Shown one piece after another: positions 18,990 to 33,298 of a stretch of DNA of 64,000 nucleotides. Made by a program: the position numbers and the translations under genes. Each line of letters starts with the position of its first letter. The stretch's first letter is position 1. The stretch comes from Heliopora coerulea (taxonomy: Eukaryota; Cnidaria; Anthozoa; Scleralcyonacea; Helioporidae): positions 62,001-126,000 of the forward strand of contig JASJOG010000081.1 in the NCBI GenBank assembly GCA_030142905.1, in the 5' to 3' direction. The notes below the pieces were generated by a model. That model was not told where the DNA came from and ran no database searches. It was given only the letters and a program-made list of their open reading frames with translations.

Positions 18990-20230
18990 GATCTTTAGTT
19001 ATTTTTCAACAACCTTTGAATTTTCGAGATTGGCGTAAGGTATGAGATTTTTCGACTACGTTCAAACTTTCGATCCTAGTCCGAAATTTGAAGGTTTTTA
19101 GCTTAAACGATCAACTTTGGAACTTATTTGTGACATTTTATTGTAAAATTTCGGTACTCGAAAGAACGTTAAACATTTGACCAAGAACCAAAGTGGTTAA
19201 CACATGCTTTTTGACAATTCATTCGCCTCTTCAAAACCTTTGAGATCAACTCAAAATGTTAAAGTTTAGCCAAAAAAATTTTGTTTTTTACCTATTTGAG
19301 TAAATTTTAAGCTAAAATTTCGTTGAATTTTCATTGTCGAAGCAAAGGGCTTTGACGATCTTTTGATTCATTTCAACTTCAGAAATAAGCTTAAAATGCA
19401 AAAGTTTAGCCACAATAATTTCGTTTTGTACTTATTTGAGCCAGTTTTCGTTGAATTTTCGAGGTCGAAAAATTCCACCGAAAAATGAAGGGGTCAACCC
19501 ATAGTTGACCCCCTTCCCATTTTCTGACTCATTACAAACTTCCGAAATAAGCTTGAAACATGAAAGTCTAGCTGAAAAACATTTAGTTTTGCACTTATTT
19601 GTGTCTTTTCAGGCTACAATTTTGTTGACTTTTCGTAGTCGAAAAATTCTGGCGAAAACCAAAAAAGTTAACCCATGGTTTCTGACGATTTTTCGACCCA
19701 TTACAAACTTTTGAAATAAACTAAAAGCATGAAAATTTAACCCAAATAATCGAGTTTTGTATTGATTTGAATAATTTTAGGTCAAACTTTTGCCGAATTT
19801 CGAGGACGAATAATTTCACAGAAAAGTGAAGGCGTCGGCTCGTGGTAATTTAGGATTTTTCGACCAATCACAAACTTTTGATACAAGCACAAAACATAAA
19901 AAATTTAGACCACATAATTTAGTTTGATGCTTATTTGAGTTAACCTATACTTATAAATTAACTAATGGAGTTTGGCGGTTTTTGACCACCTCAAACTGGA
20001 AATAAGCTCGAATTATTGAAGTTTAGCCCAAATCAGTTTTGCATTGACAAGGATAATTTTAAGCGAAGATTTTATTAAATTTTTGAAGGAGACAAATTTT
20101 CAAAAAATAACGGATGGGTAAACTTTCTTAGTTCTTCGTAGAACATTTGAAACCCAAAAGTTAAAATCCAAGCCTAAAATAATTTAAATTCCTAAACGTT
20201 CAAAGACTCCACCATTTTCGAAAGTTTAAG
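18990..20230 (-). repeat. Diverged inverted satellite monomers (left edge)
   Basis: About seven degenerate copies with GTCGAAAAATT, GTTAACCCATGG-like and TCAAACTTTCGAAATAAGCT-like motifs, all in the opposite orientation to the main array. Divergence between neighbours is high and boundaries are approximate. Confidence 0.75.
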
Positions 20231-20234
20231 AAGT

Positions 20235-22080
20235 CAAAAAGCTTGTGGCCTAACCCGTTACCCTTTGAGTGAAATTTTCGACCTAAAACCTATTAAAATT
20301 TTAGTCCAAAAAGGTTTCTATAAGTACAAAACTAAATTTTTCGGGATCGATTTTCGCATTTGGATTTTATTTTGCAACAGAGAGATTGGTCAAAAAATCG
20401 TCAAAAATCATGCGTTAACACCTTTAGTATTCCGTGAATTTTTCGACCTCCAAAATCTGCTAAAGTTCAAGCCAAAAGTGGCTAAAATATATGTTAAAGT
20501 AAATTGTTTGCATTTACTTTTCACGTTTCCACAATCCCAAACTTATGCCGATTCCTAAAGAAATTGTCAAAAACCGTGGCCCTTTACTTTTCGGTGAAAT
20601 TTATCGACCTCGAAAAGAGAGTCAAAATTTCGTCTATAACAACTTTAAGTGCAAAACTATGTCATTCGGCCCAAGTTTTCATCTTTTGGGCTTATTTCGA
20701 AAGTGGGAAATTGGTCAAAAAATTGCCAAAAACCATGGGTTACCCTTCTACCTTTTGGTGAAATTGTTCAACCTCAAAAAGTATCAAAAATATTAGTCGG
20801 AAGTCCCTCAAATTTAGGTAAAAGAGTTATTTGTTCCAAACTTTCATATATTGGGATTATTTGGAAAGTTTGAAATTGTCGAAAAGTCGTCAAAAACCTT
20901 AGGATAACCCCTTTACTTTTTGGTGAAATTTTTCGGCTGCAAAAATTACCTCAAATATTACTCTAAAGACCCTGCAATTAGTGCAAAACTATATTATTCG
21001 GCCCAACCTTTAATCTTTTGGGCTTATTTCAAAAGCTTGAAATTGATCCAAGAATCTTCAGAAACCATAAGTTAACCCCTTTACTCTTTGGTGAAATTGT
21101 TCGACCTAAAAATGTCTAAATATCAGCCTAAAGTCCCTTACAACACCTAAAAACCCCTTTACTTTTTGGTCGATTTTCTCGATATCAAATATTCTGATCC
21201 TTTTCGTCCTAAAGTGTCTAAAATTCGCCAGAACGACATTATTTGACCTCAACTTTCATATCTATGACTTATTTCGAAGGTTTAAAATTGGCCGAAAACT
21301 GGTCAAAAATCAAAGGTTAACCCCTGTAGTTTTTACTCGAATTTTTCGAACTCAAATATTCTGTTCCTTTTCGTTCTAAAGTGTCTAAAATTCATCCAGA
21401 ACGACATTACTTGGCGTGAACTTTCATATTTATGGCTTATTTCGAAAGTTCAAAATCGGCCGAAAACTGGTCAAAAACCAAAGGTTAACCCCTTTACTTT
21501 TTGGCCGAATTTTTCGAAGTCTAATATTCTCTTCAGTTTCGGCGTAAAATGCCTCCAATTCATGCAAACCGATATTATTTGCCCTAAACTTTCATATTTA
21601 AGGATTATTTCGAAGATTTAAAATTGGTCGAAAACTAGTCAAAAACCAAAGGTTAACCCTTTACTTTTTGGTCGAATTTTTCGACATCAAATATTCTGCT
21701 TATGTTAGTCCTAATATGCCTCAAATTCATCTAGAACGATATTATTTGGCCTGAACTTTCATATTTATGGCGCATTTCTCGAAAGTTTAAAATTGGTCGA
21801 AATCTGCTCAAAAACCAAAGGCTAACACCTTTATTTTTTGTCAAATTTTTCGGCATCAAATATTCTGCTCATTTTCGTTTCAAAGTGTCTCAAATTCGTC
21901 CAGAAAGATATTATTTGGCCTGAACATTCATATATATCGCTTATTTCAAAGGTTTAAAATTGGTGGAAATCTGCTCAAAAACCAAAGGTTAACCCCTTTA
22001 CTTTTTAGTCGAATTTTTCGATATCAAATATTCTACTCCTTTTCGTTTTAAAGTGTCTCAAATTTGTGCTGAAAGATATT
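20235..22080 (+). repeat. Diverged satellite monomers, + orientation (left shoulder)
   Basis: About 11 copies that approach the core consensus from left to right: early copies have AACCCGTTACCCTTTGAGTG, later ones AACCCCTTTACTTTTTGGTC. Monomer spacing is about 165-170 bases. Confidence 0.85.
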
Positions 22081-22739
22081 ATTTGGCCTGAACTTTCATA
22101 TATATGGCTTATTTCGAAGGTTTAAAATTGGTCGAAACCTGCTCAAAACCAAAGGCTAACCCCTTTACTTTTTGGTCGAACTTTTCGACATCAAATATTT
22201 TGCTCATTTTCGTTTCAAAGTGTCTCAAATTCGTCCTGAAAGATATTATTTGGCCTGAACATTCATATATATGGCTTATTTCAAAGGTTTAAAATTGGTC
22301 GAAATCTGCTCAAAAACCAAAGGTTAACCCCTTTACTTTTTGGTCGAATTTTTCGACATCAAATATTTTGCTCCTTTTCGTTTCAAAGTGTCTCAAATTT
22401 GTCCTGAAAGATATTATTTGGCCTAAACTTTCATTCATGTGGCTTATTTCGAAGGTTTAAAGTTGGTCGAAATCTTTTAAAAAACCAAAGGCTAACCCCT
22501 TCACTTTTTGGTCGAATTTTTCGGTTTCAAATATTCTACTTCTTTTCGTTTCAAAGTGTCTCAAATTCGTCCTGAAAGATATTATTTGGCCTGAACATTC
22601 ATATTTATGGCTTATTTCGAAGGTTTAAAATTGGTCGAAATTTGGTCAAAACCAAAGGTTAACCCCTTTACTTTTTGGTCGAATTTTTCGACATCAAATA
22701 TTTTGCTCCTTTTCTTTTCAAAGTGTCTTCAAATTCGTC

Positions 22740-25700
22740 GTGAAGGATATTATTTGGCCTGAACATTCATATTTATGGCTTTTTTCGAAGGTTCAAAATT
22801 TGTCGAAATCTGCTCAAAAACCAAAGGCTAACCCCTTTACTTTTTGGTCGGATTTTTCGACATCAAATATTCTGCTCGTTTTCGTTTCAAAGTGTCTCAA
22901 ATTCGTCCTGAAAGATATTATTTGCCCTGAGCATTCATATTTATGGCTTATTTCGAAGGTTCAAAATTGGTCGAAATCTGCTCAAAAACCAAAGGTTAAC
23001 CCCTTTACTTTTTGGTCGAATTTTTCGATATCAAATATTCTACTCCTTTTCGTTTTAAAGTGTCTCAAATTTGTCCTGAAAGATATTATTTGGCCTAAAC
23101 TTTCATTCATGTGGCTTATTTCGAAGGTTTAAAGTTGGTCGAAATCTTTTAAAAAACCGAAGGCTAACCCCTTTACTTTTTGGTCGAATTTTTCGACATC
23201 AAATTTTTTGCTCCTTTTCTTTTCAAAGTGTCTCAAATTCGTCCTGAAAGATATTATTTGGCCTGAACTTTCATATTTATGACTTATTTCGAAGGTTTAA
23301 AATTGGTCGAAATCTGCTCAAAAACCAAAGGTTAACCCCTTTACTTTTTAGTTGAATTTTTCGACATCAAATATTTTGCTCCTTTTCTTTTCAAAGTGTG
23401 TCAAATTTGTGCTGAAAGATATTATTTGGCCTGAACATTCATATTTATGGCTTATTTCGAAGGTTTAAAATTGGTCGAAATCTGCTCAAAAACCAAAGGT
23501 TAACCCCTTTATTTTTTGGTCGAATTTTTCGACATCAAATTTTTTGCTCCTTTTCTTTTCAAAATGTCTCAAAGTCGTCCTGAAAGATATTATTTTGCCT
23601 AAACTTTCATTTATGTGGCTTATTTCGAAGGCTTAAAATTGGTCGAAATCTGTTAAAAAAAAAAAAAAAAGGCTAACCCCTTCACTTTTTGGTCGAACTT
23701 TTCGACATCAAATATTTTGCTCCTTTTCGTTTCAAAGTGTCTCAAATTTTTCCTGAAAGATATTATTTGGCCTGAACATTCATATTTATGGCTTGCTTCG
23801 AAGGTTCAAAATTGGTCGAAATCTGCTCAAAAACCAAAAGCTAACCCCTTTACTTTTTGGTCGGATTTTTTGACATCAAATATTCTGCTCGTTTTCGTTT
23901 CAAAGTGTCTCAAATTCGTCCTGAAAGATATTATTTGGCCTGAAATTTCATATTTATGGCTTACTTCGAAGGTTTAAAATTGGTCGAAATCTGCTCAAAA
24001 ACCAAACGCTAACACCTTTACTTTTTGGTCGGATTTTTCGACATCAAATATTCTGCTCGTTTTCGTTTCAAAGTGTCTCAAATTCGTCCTGAAAGATATT
24101 ATTTGGCCTGAACATTCATATTTATGGCTTATTTCGAAGGTTTAAAATTGGTCGAAATTTGGTCAAAACCAAAGGTTAACCCCTTTACTTTTTGGTCGAA
24201 TTTTTCGACATCAAATATTTTGCTCCTTTTCTTTTCAAAGTGTCTTCAAATTCGTCGTGAAGGATATTATTTGGCCTGAACATTCATATTTATGGCTTTT
24301 TTCGAAGGTTCAAAATTTGTCGAAATCTGCTCAAAAACCAAAGGCTAACCCCTTTACTTTTTGGTCGGATTTTTCGACATCAAATATTCTGCTCGTTTTC
24401 GTTTCAAAGTGTCTCAAATTCGTCCTGAAAGATATTATTTGCCCTGAGCATTCATATTTATGGCTTATTTCGAAGGTTCAAAATTGGTCGAAATCTGCTC
24501 AAAAACCAAAGGTTAACCCCTTTACTTTTTGGTCGAATTTTTCGATATCAAATATTCTACTCCTTTTCGTTTTAAAGTGTCTCAAATTTGTCCTGAAAGA
24601 TATTATTTGGCCTAAACTTTCATTCATGTGGCTTATTTCGAAGGTTTAAAGTTGGTCGAAATCTTTTAAAAAACCGAAGGCTAACCCCTTTACTTTTTGG
24701 TCGAATTTTTCGACATCAAATTTTTTGCTCCTTTTCTTTTCAAAGTGTCTCAAATTCGTCCTGAAAGATATTATTTGGCCTGAACTTTCATATTTATGAC
24801 TTATTTCGAAGGTTTAAAATTGGTCGAAATCTGCTCAAAAACCAAAGGTTAACCCCTTTACTTTTTAGTTGAATTTTTCGACATCAAATATTTTGCTCCT
24901 TTTCTTTTCAAAGTGTGTCAAATTTGTGCTGAAAGATATTATTTGGCCTGAACATTCATATTTATGGCTTATTTCGAAGGTTTAAAATTGGTCGAAATCT
25001 GCTCAAAAACCAAAGGTTAACCCCTTTATTTTTTGGTCGAATTTTTCGACATCAAATTTTTTGCTCCTTTTCTTTTCAAAATGTCTCAAAGTCGTCCTGA
25101 AAGATATTATTTTGCCTAAACTTTCATTTATGTGGCTTATTTCGAAGGCTTAAAATTGGTCGAAATCTGTTAAAAAAAAAAAAAAAAGGCTAACCCCTTC
25201 ACTTTTTGGTCGAACTTTTCGACATCAAATATTTTGCTCCTTTTCGTTTCAAAGTGTCTCAAATTTTTCCTGAAAGATATTATTTGGCCTGAACATTCAT
25301 ATTTATGGCTTGCTTCGAAGGTTCAAAATTGGTCGAAATCTGCTCAAAAACCAAAAGCTAACCCCTTTACTTTTTGGTCGGATTTTTTGACATCAAATAT
25401 TCTGCTCGTTTTCGTTTCAAAGTGTCTCAAATTCGTCCTGAAAGATATTATTTGGCCTGAAATTTCATATTTATGGCTTACTTCGAAGGTTTAAAATTGG
25501 TCGAAATCTGCTCAAAAACCAAACGCTAACACCTTTACTTTTTGGTCGGATTTTTCGACATCAAATATTCTGCTCGTTTTCGTTTCAAAGTGTCTCAAAT
25601 TCGTCCTGAAAGATATTATTTGGCCTGAACATTCATATTTATGGCTTATTTCGAAGGGTTAAAATTGGTCGAAATTTGGTCAAAACCAAAGGTTAACCCC

Positions 25701-28700
25701 TTTACTTTTTGGTCGAATTTTTCGACATCAAATATTTTGCTCCTTTTCTTTTCAAAGTGTCTTCAAATTCGTCGTGAAGGATATTATTTGGCCTGAACAT
25801 TCATATTTATGGCTTTTTTCGAAGGTTCAAAATTTGTCGAAATCTGCTCAAAAACCAAAGGCTAACCCCTTTACTTTTTGGTCGGATTTTTCGACATCAA
25901 ATATTCTGCTCGTTTTCGTTTCAAAGTGTCTCAAATTCGTCCTGAAAGATATTATTTGCCCTGAGCATTCATATTTATGGCTTATTTCGAAGGTTCAAAA
26001 TTGGTCGAAATCTGCTCAAAAACCAAAGGTTAACCCCTTTACTTTTTGGTCGAATTTTTCGATATCAAATATTCTACTCCTTTTCGTTTTAAAGTGTCTC
26101 AAATTTGTCCTGAAAGATATTATTTGGCCTAAACTTTCATTCATGTGGCTTATTTCGAAGGTTTAAAGTTGGTCGAAATCTTTTAAAAAACCGAAGGCTA
26201 ACCCCTTTACTTTTTGGTCGAATTTTTCGACATCAAATTTTTTGCTCCTTTTCTTTTCAAAGTGTCTCAAATTCGTCCTGAAAGATATTATTTGGCCTGA
26301 ACTTTCATATTTATGACTTATTTCGAAGGTTTAAAATTGGTCGAAATCTGCTCAAAAACCAAAGGTTAACCCCTTTACTTTTTAGTTGAATTTTTCGACA
26401 TCAAATATTTTGCTCCTTTTCTTTTCAAAGTGTGTCAAATTTGTGCTGAAAGATATTATTTGGCCTGAACATTCATATTTATGGCTTATTTCGAAGGTTT
26501 AAAATTGGTCGAAATCTGCTCAAAAACCAAAGGTTAACCCCTTTATTTTTTGGTCGAATTTTTCGACATCAAATTTTTTGCTCCTTTTCTTTTCAAAATG
26601 TCTCAAAGTCGTCCTGAAAGATATTATTTTGCCTAAACTTTCATTTATGTGGCTTATTTCGAAGGCTTAAAATTGGTCGAAATCTGTTAAAAAAAAAAAA
26701 AAAAGGCTAACCCCTTCACTTTTTGGTCGAACTTTTCGACATCAAATATTTTGCTCCTTTTCGTTTCAAAGTGTCTCAAATTTTTCCTGAAAGATATTAT
26801 TTGGCCTGAACATTCATATTTATGGCTTGCTTCGAAGGTTCAAAATTGGTCGAAATCTGCTCAAAAACCAAAAGCTAACCCCTTTACTTTTTGGTCGGAT
26901 TTTTTGACATCAAATATTCTGCTCGTTTTCGTTTCAAAGTGTCTCAAATTCGTCCTGAAAGATATTATTTGGCCTGAAATTTCATATTTATGGCTTACTT
27001 CGAAGGTTTAAAATTGGTCGAAATCTGCTCAAAAACCAAACGCTAACACCTTTACTTTTTGGTCGGATTTTTCGACATCAAATATTCTGCTCGTTTTCGT
27101 TTCAAAGTGTCTCAAATTCGTCCTGAAAGATATTATTTGGCCTGAACATTCATATTTATGGCATATTTCGAAGGGTTAAAATTGGTCGAAATTTGGTCAA
27201 AACCAAAGGTTAACCCCTTTACTTTTTGGTCGAATTTTTCGACATCAAATATTTTGCTCCTTTTCTTTTCAAAGTGTCTTCAAATTCGTCGTGAAGGATA
27301 TTATTTGGCCTGAACATTCATATTTATGGCTTTTTTCGAAGGTTCAAAATTTGTCGAAATCTGCTCAAAAACCAAAGGCTAACCCCTTTACTTTTTGGTC
27401 GGATTTTTCGACATCAAATATTCTGCTCGTTTTCGTTTCAAAGTGTCTCAAATTCGTCCTGAAAGATATTATTTGCCCTGAGCATTCATATTTATGGCTT
27501 ATTTCGAAGGTTCAAAATTGGTCGAAATCTGCTCAAAAACCAAAGGTTAACCCCTTTACTTTTTGGTCGAATTTTTCGATATCAAATATTCTACTCCTTT
27601 TCGTTTTAAAGTGTCTCAAATTTGTCCTGAAAGATATTATTTGGCCTAAACTTTCATTCATGTGGCTTATTTCGAAGGTTTAAAGTTGGTCGAAATCTTT
27701 TAAAAAACCGAAGGCTAACCCCTTTACTTTTTGGTCGAATTTTTCGACATCAAATTTTTTGCTCCTTTTCTTTTCAAAGTGTCTCAAATTCGTCCTGAAA
27801 GATATTATTTGGCCTGAACTTTCATATTTATGACTTATTTCGAAGGTTTAAAATTGGTCGAAATCTGCTCAAAAACCAAAGGTTAACCCCTTTACTTTTT
27901 AGTTGAATTTTTCGACATCAAATATTTTGCTCCTTTTCTTTTCAAAGTGTGTCAAATTTGTGCTGAAAGATATTATTTGGCCTGAACATTCATATTTATG
28001 GCTTATTTCGAAGGTTTAAAATTGGTCGAAATCTGCTCAAAAACCAAAGGTTAACCCCTTTATTTTTTGGTCGAATTTTTCGACATCAAATTTTTTGCTC
28101 CTTTTCTTTTCAAAATGTCTCAAAGTCGTCCTGAAAGATATTATTTTGCCTAAACTTTCATTTATGTGGCTTATTTCGAAGGCTTAAAATTGGTCGAAAT
28201 CTGTTAAAAAAAAAAAAAAAAGGCTAACCCCTTCACTTTTTGGTCGAACTTTTCGACATCAAATATTTTGCTCCTTTTCGTTTCAAAGTGTCTCAAATTT
28301 TTCCTGAAAGATATTATTTGGCCTGAACATTCATATTTATGGCTTGCTTCGAAGGTTCAAAATTGGTCGAAATCTGCTCAAAAACCAAAAGCTAACCCCT
28401 TTACTTTTTGGTCGGATTTTTTGACATCAAATATTCTGCTCGTTTTCGTTTCAAAGTGTCTCAAATTCGTCCTGAAAGATATTATTTGGCCTGAAATTTC
28501 ATATTTATGGCTTACTTCGAAGGTTTAAAATTGGTCGAAATCTGCTCAAAAACCAAACGCTAACACCTTTACTTTTTGGTCGGATTTTTCGACATCAAAT
28601 ATTCTGCTCGTTTTCGTTTCAAAGTGTCTCAAATTCGTCCTGAAAGATATTATTTGGCCTGAACATTCATATTTATGGCTTATTTCGAAGGGTTAAAATT

Positions 28701-31700
28701 GGTCGAAATTTGGTCAAAACCAAAGGTTAACCCCTTTACTTTTTGGTCGAATTTTTCGACATCAAATATTTTGCTCCTTTTCTTTTCAAAGTGTCTTCAA
28801 ATTCGTCGTGAAGGATATTATTTGGCCTGAACATTCATATTTATGGCTTTTTTCGAAGGTTCAAAATTTGTCGAAATCTGCTCAAAAACCAAAGGCTAAC
28901 CCCTTTACTTTTTGGTCGGATTTTTCGACATCAAATATTCTGCTCGTTTTCGTTTCAAAGTGTCTCAAATTCGTCCTGAAAGATATTATTTGCCCTGAGC
29001 ATTCATATTTATGGCTTATTTCGAAGGTTCAAAATTGGTCGAAATCTGCTCAAAAACCAAAGGTTAACCCCTTTACTTTTTGGTCGAATTTTTCGATATC
29101 AAATATTCTACTCCTTTTCGTTTTAAAGTGTCTCAAATTTGTCCTGAAAGATATTATTTGGCCTAAACTTTCATTCATGTGGCTTATTTCGAAGGTTTAA
29201 AGTTGGTCGAAATCTTTTAAAAAACCGAAGGCTAACCCCTTTACTTTTTGGTCGAATTTTTCGACATCAAATTTTTTGCTCCTTTTCTTTTCAAAGTGTC
29301 TCAAATTCGTCCTGAAAGATATTATTTGGCCTGAACTTTCATATTTATGACTTATTTCGAAGGTTTAAAATTGGTCGAAATCTGCTCAAAAACCAAAGGT
29401 TAACCCCTTTACTTTTTAGTTGAATTTTTCGACATCAAATATTTTGCTCCTTTTCTTTTCAAAGTGTGTCAAATTTGTGCTGAAAGATATTATTTGGCCT
29501 GAACATTCATATTTATGGCTTATTTCGAAGGTTTAAAATTGGTCGAAATCTGCTCAAAAACCAAAGGTTAACCCCTTTATTTTTTGGTCGAATTTTTCGA
29601 CATCAAATTTTTTGCTCCTTTTCTTTTCAAAATGTCTCAAAGTCGTCCTGAAAGATATTATTTTGCCTAAACTTTCATTTATGTGGCTTATTTCGAAGGC
29701 TTAAAATTGGTCGAAATCTGTTAAAAAAAAAAAAAAAAGGCTAACCCCTTCACTTTTTGGTCGAACTTTTCGACATCAAATATTTTGCTCCTTTTCGTTT
29801 CAAAGTGTCTCAAATTTTTCCTGAAAGATATTATTTGGCCTGAACATTCATATTTATGGCTTGCTTCGAAGGTTCAAAATTGGTCGAAATCTGCTCAAAA
29901 ACCAAAAGCTAACCCCTTTACTTTTTGGTCGGATTTTTTGACATCAAATATTCTGCTCGTTTTCGTTTCAAAGTGTCTCAAATTCGTCCTGAAAGATATT
30001 ATTTGGCCTGAACATTCATATTTATGGCTTACTTCGAAGGTTTAAAATTGGTCGAAATCTGCTCAAAAACCAAACGCTAACACCTTTACTTTTTGGTCGG
30101 ATTTTTCGACATCAAATATTCTGCTCGTTTTCGTTTCAAAGTGTCTCAAATTCGTCCTGAAAGATATTATTTGGCCTGAACATTCATATTTATGGCTTAT
30201 TTCGAAGGGTTAAAATTGGTCGAAATTTGGTCAAAACCAAAGGTTAACCCCTTTACTTTTTGGTCGAATTTTTCGACATCAAATATTTTGCTCCTTTTCT
30301 TTTCAAAGTGTCTTCAAATTCGTCGTGAAGGATATTATTTGGCCTGAACATTCATATTTATGGCTTTTTTCGAAGGTTCAAAATTTGTCGAAATCTGCTC
30401 AAAAACCAAAGGCTAACCCCTTTACTTTTTGGTCGGATTTTTCGACATCAAATATTCTGCTCGTTTTCGTTTCAAAGTGTCTCAAATTCGTCCTGAAAGA
30501 TATTATTTGCCCTGAGCATTCATATTTATGGCTTATTTCGAAGGTTCAAAATTGGTCGAAATCTGCTCAAAAACCAAAGGTTAACCCCTTTACTTTTTGG
30601 TCGAATTTTTCGATATCAAATATTCTACTCCTTTTCGTTTTAAAGTGTCTCAAATTTGTCCTGAAAGATATTATTTGGCCTAAACTTTCATTCATGTGGC
30701 TTATTTCGAAGGTTTAAAGTTGGTCGAAATCTTTTAAAAAACCGAAGGCTAACCCCTTTACTTTTTGGTCGAATTTTTCGACATCAAATTTTTTGCTCCT
30801 TTTCTTTTCAAAGTGTCTCAAATTCGTCCTGAAAGATATTATTTGGCCTGAACTTTCATATTTATGACTTATTTCGAAGGTTTAAAATTGGTCGAAATCT
30901 GCTCAAAAACCAAAGGTTAACCCCTTTACTTTTTAGTTGAATTTTTCGACATCAAATATTTTGCTCCTTTTCTTTTCAAAGTGTGTCAAATTTGTGCTGA
31001 AAGATATTATTTGGCCTGAACATTCATATTTATGGCTTATTTCGAAGGTTTAAAATTGGTCGAAATCTGCTCAAAAACCAAAGGTTAACCCCTTTATTTT
31101 TTGGTCGAATTTTTCGACATCAAATTTTTTGCTCCTTTTCTTTTCAAAATGTCTCAAAGTCGTCCTGAAAGATATTATTTTGCCTAAACTTTCATTTATG
31201 TGGCTTATTTCGAAGGCTTAAAATTGGTCGAAATCTGTTAAAAAAAAAAAAAAAAGGCTAACCCCTTCACTTTTTGGTCGAACTTTTCGACATCAAATAT
31301 TTTGCTCCTTTTCGTTTCAAAGTGTCTCAAATTTTTCCTGAAAGATATTATTTGGCCTGAACATTCATATTTATGGCTTGCTTAGAAGGTTCAAAATTGG
31401 TCGAAATCTGCTCAAAAACCAAAAGCTAACCCCTTTACTTTTTGGTCGGATTTTTTGACATCAAATATTCTGCTCGTTTTCGTTTCAAAGTGTCTCAAAT
31501 TCGTCCTGAAAGATATTATTTGGCCTGAAATTTCATATTTATGGCTTACTTCGAAGGTTTAAAATTGGTCGAAATCTGCTCAAAAACCAAACGCTAACAC
31601 CTTTACTTTTTGGTCGGATTTTTCGACATCAAATATTCTACTCCTTTTCGTTTTAAAGTGTCTCAAATTTGTCCTGAAAGATATTATTTGGCCTAAACTT

Positions 31701-33298
31701 TCATTCATGTGGCTTATTTCGAAGGTTTAAAGTTGGTCGAAATCTTTTAAAAAACCGAAGGCTAACCCCTTTACTTTTTGGTCGAATTTTTCGACATCAA
31801 ATTTTTTGCTCCTTTTCTTTTCAAAGTGTCTCAAATTCGTCCTGAAAGATATTATTTGGCCTGAACTTTCATATTTATGACTTATTTCGAAGGTTTAAAA
31901 TTGGTCGAAATCTGCTCAAAAACCAAAGGTTAACCCCTTTACTTTTTAGTTGAATTTTTCGACATCAAATATTTTGCTCCTTTTCTTTTCAAAGTGTGTC
32001 AAATTTGTGCTGAAAGATATTATTTGGCCTGAACATTCATATTTATGGCTTATTTCGAAGGTTTAAAATTGGTCGAAATCTGCTCAAAAACCAAAGGTTA
32101 ACCCCTTTATTTTTTGGTCGAATTTTTCGACATCAAATTTTTTGCTCCTTTTCTTTTCAAAATGTCTCAAAGTCGTCCTGAAAGATATTATTTTGCCTAA
32201 ACTTTCATTTATGTGGCTTATTTCGAAGGCTTAAAATTGGTCGAAATCTGTTAAAAAAAAAAAAAAAAGGCTAACCCCTTCACTTTTTGGTCGAACTTTT
32301 CGACATCAAATATTTTGCTCCTTTTCGTTTCAAAGTGTCTCAAATTCGTCCTGAAAGATATTATTTGGCCTGAAATTTCATATTTATGGCTTACTTCGAA
32401 GGTTTAAAATTGGTCGAAATCTGCTCAAAAACCAAACGCTAACACCTTTACTTTTTGGTCGGATTTTTCGACATCAAATATTCTGCTCGTTTTCGTTTCA
32501 AAGTGTCTCAAATTCGTCCTGAAAGATATTATTTGGCCTGAACATTCATATTTATGGCTTATTTCGAAGGGTTAAAATTGGTCGAAATTTGGTCAAAACC
32601 AAAGGTTAACCCCTTTACTTTTTGGTCGAATTTTTCGACATCAAATATTTTGCTCCTTTTCTTTTCAAAGTGTCTTCAAATTCGTCGTGAAGGATATTAT
32701 TTGGCCTGAACATTCATATTTATGGCTTTTTTCGAAGGTTCAAAATTTGTCGAAATCTGCTCAAAAACCAAAGGCTAACCCCTTTACTTTTTGGTCGGAT
32801 TTTTCGACATCAAATATTCTGCTCGTTTTCGTTTCAAAGTGTCTCAAATTCGTCCTGAAAGATATTATTTGCCCTGAGCATTCATATTTATGGCTTATTT
32901 CGAAGGTTCAAAATTGGTCGAAATCTGCTCAAAAACCAAAGGTTAACCCCTTTACTTTTTGGTCGAATTTTTCGATATCAAATATTCTACTCCTTTTCGT
33001 TTTAAAGTGTCTCAAATTTGTCCTGAAAGATATTATTTGGCCTAAACTTTCATTCATGTGGCTTATTTCGAAGGTTTAAAGTTGGTCGAAATCTTTTAAA
33101 AAACCGAAGGCTAACCCCTTTACTTTTTGGTCGAATTTTTCGACATCAAATTTTTTGCTCCTTTTCTTTTCAAAGTGTCTCAAATTCGTCCTGAAAGATA
33201 TTATTTGGCCTGAACTTTCATATTTATGACTTATTTCGAAGGTTTAAAATTGGTCGAAATCTGCTCAAAAACCAAAGGTTAACCCCTTTACTTTTTAG
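22740..33298 (+). repeat. Higher-order repeat A: 1517-bp units of nine monomers
   Basis: The variant TTCGTCGTGAAGGATATTA recurs at about 22740, 24257, 25774, 27291, 28808 and 30325, exactly 1517 bases apart, then at 32687 after 2362 bases (about 14 monomers). Copies differ by very few bases, for example GAAGGGTTAAAAT replacing GAAGGTTTAAAAT from the third unit on, and GCTTAGAAGG near 31380. Each unit contains one monomer with an A-run of 16-18 (first at about 23655). Confidence 0.95.

Noticed and set aside
22740..33298. CRISPR array or bacterial repeat array
   Set aside because: Monomers are about 168 bases and contiguous without spacers, and the surrounding genes have spliceosomal introns.
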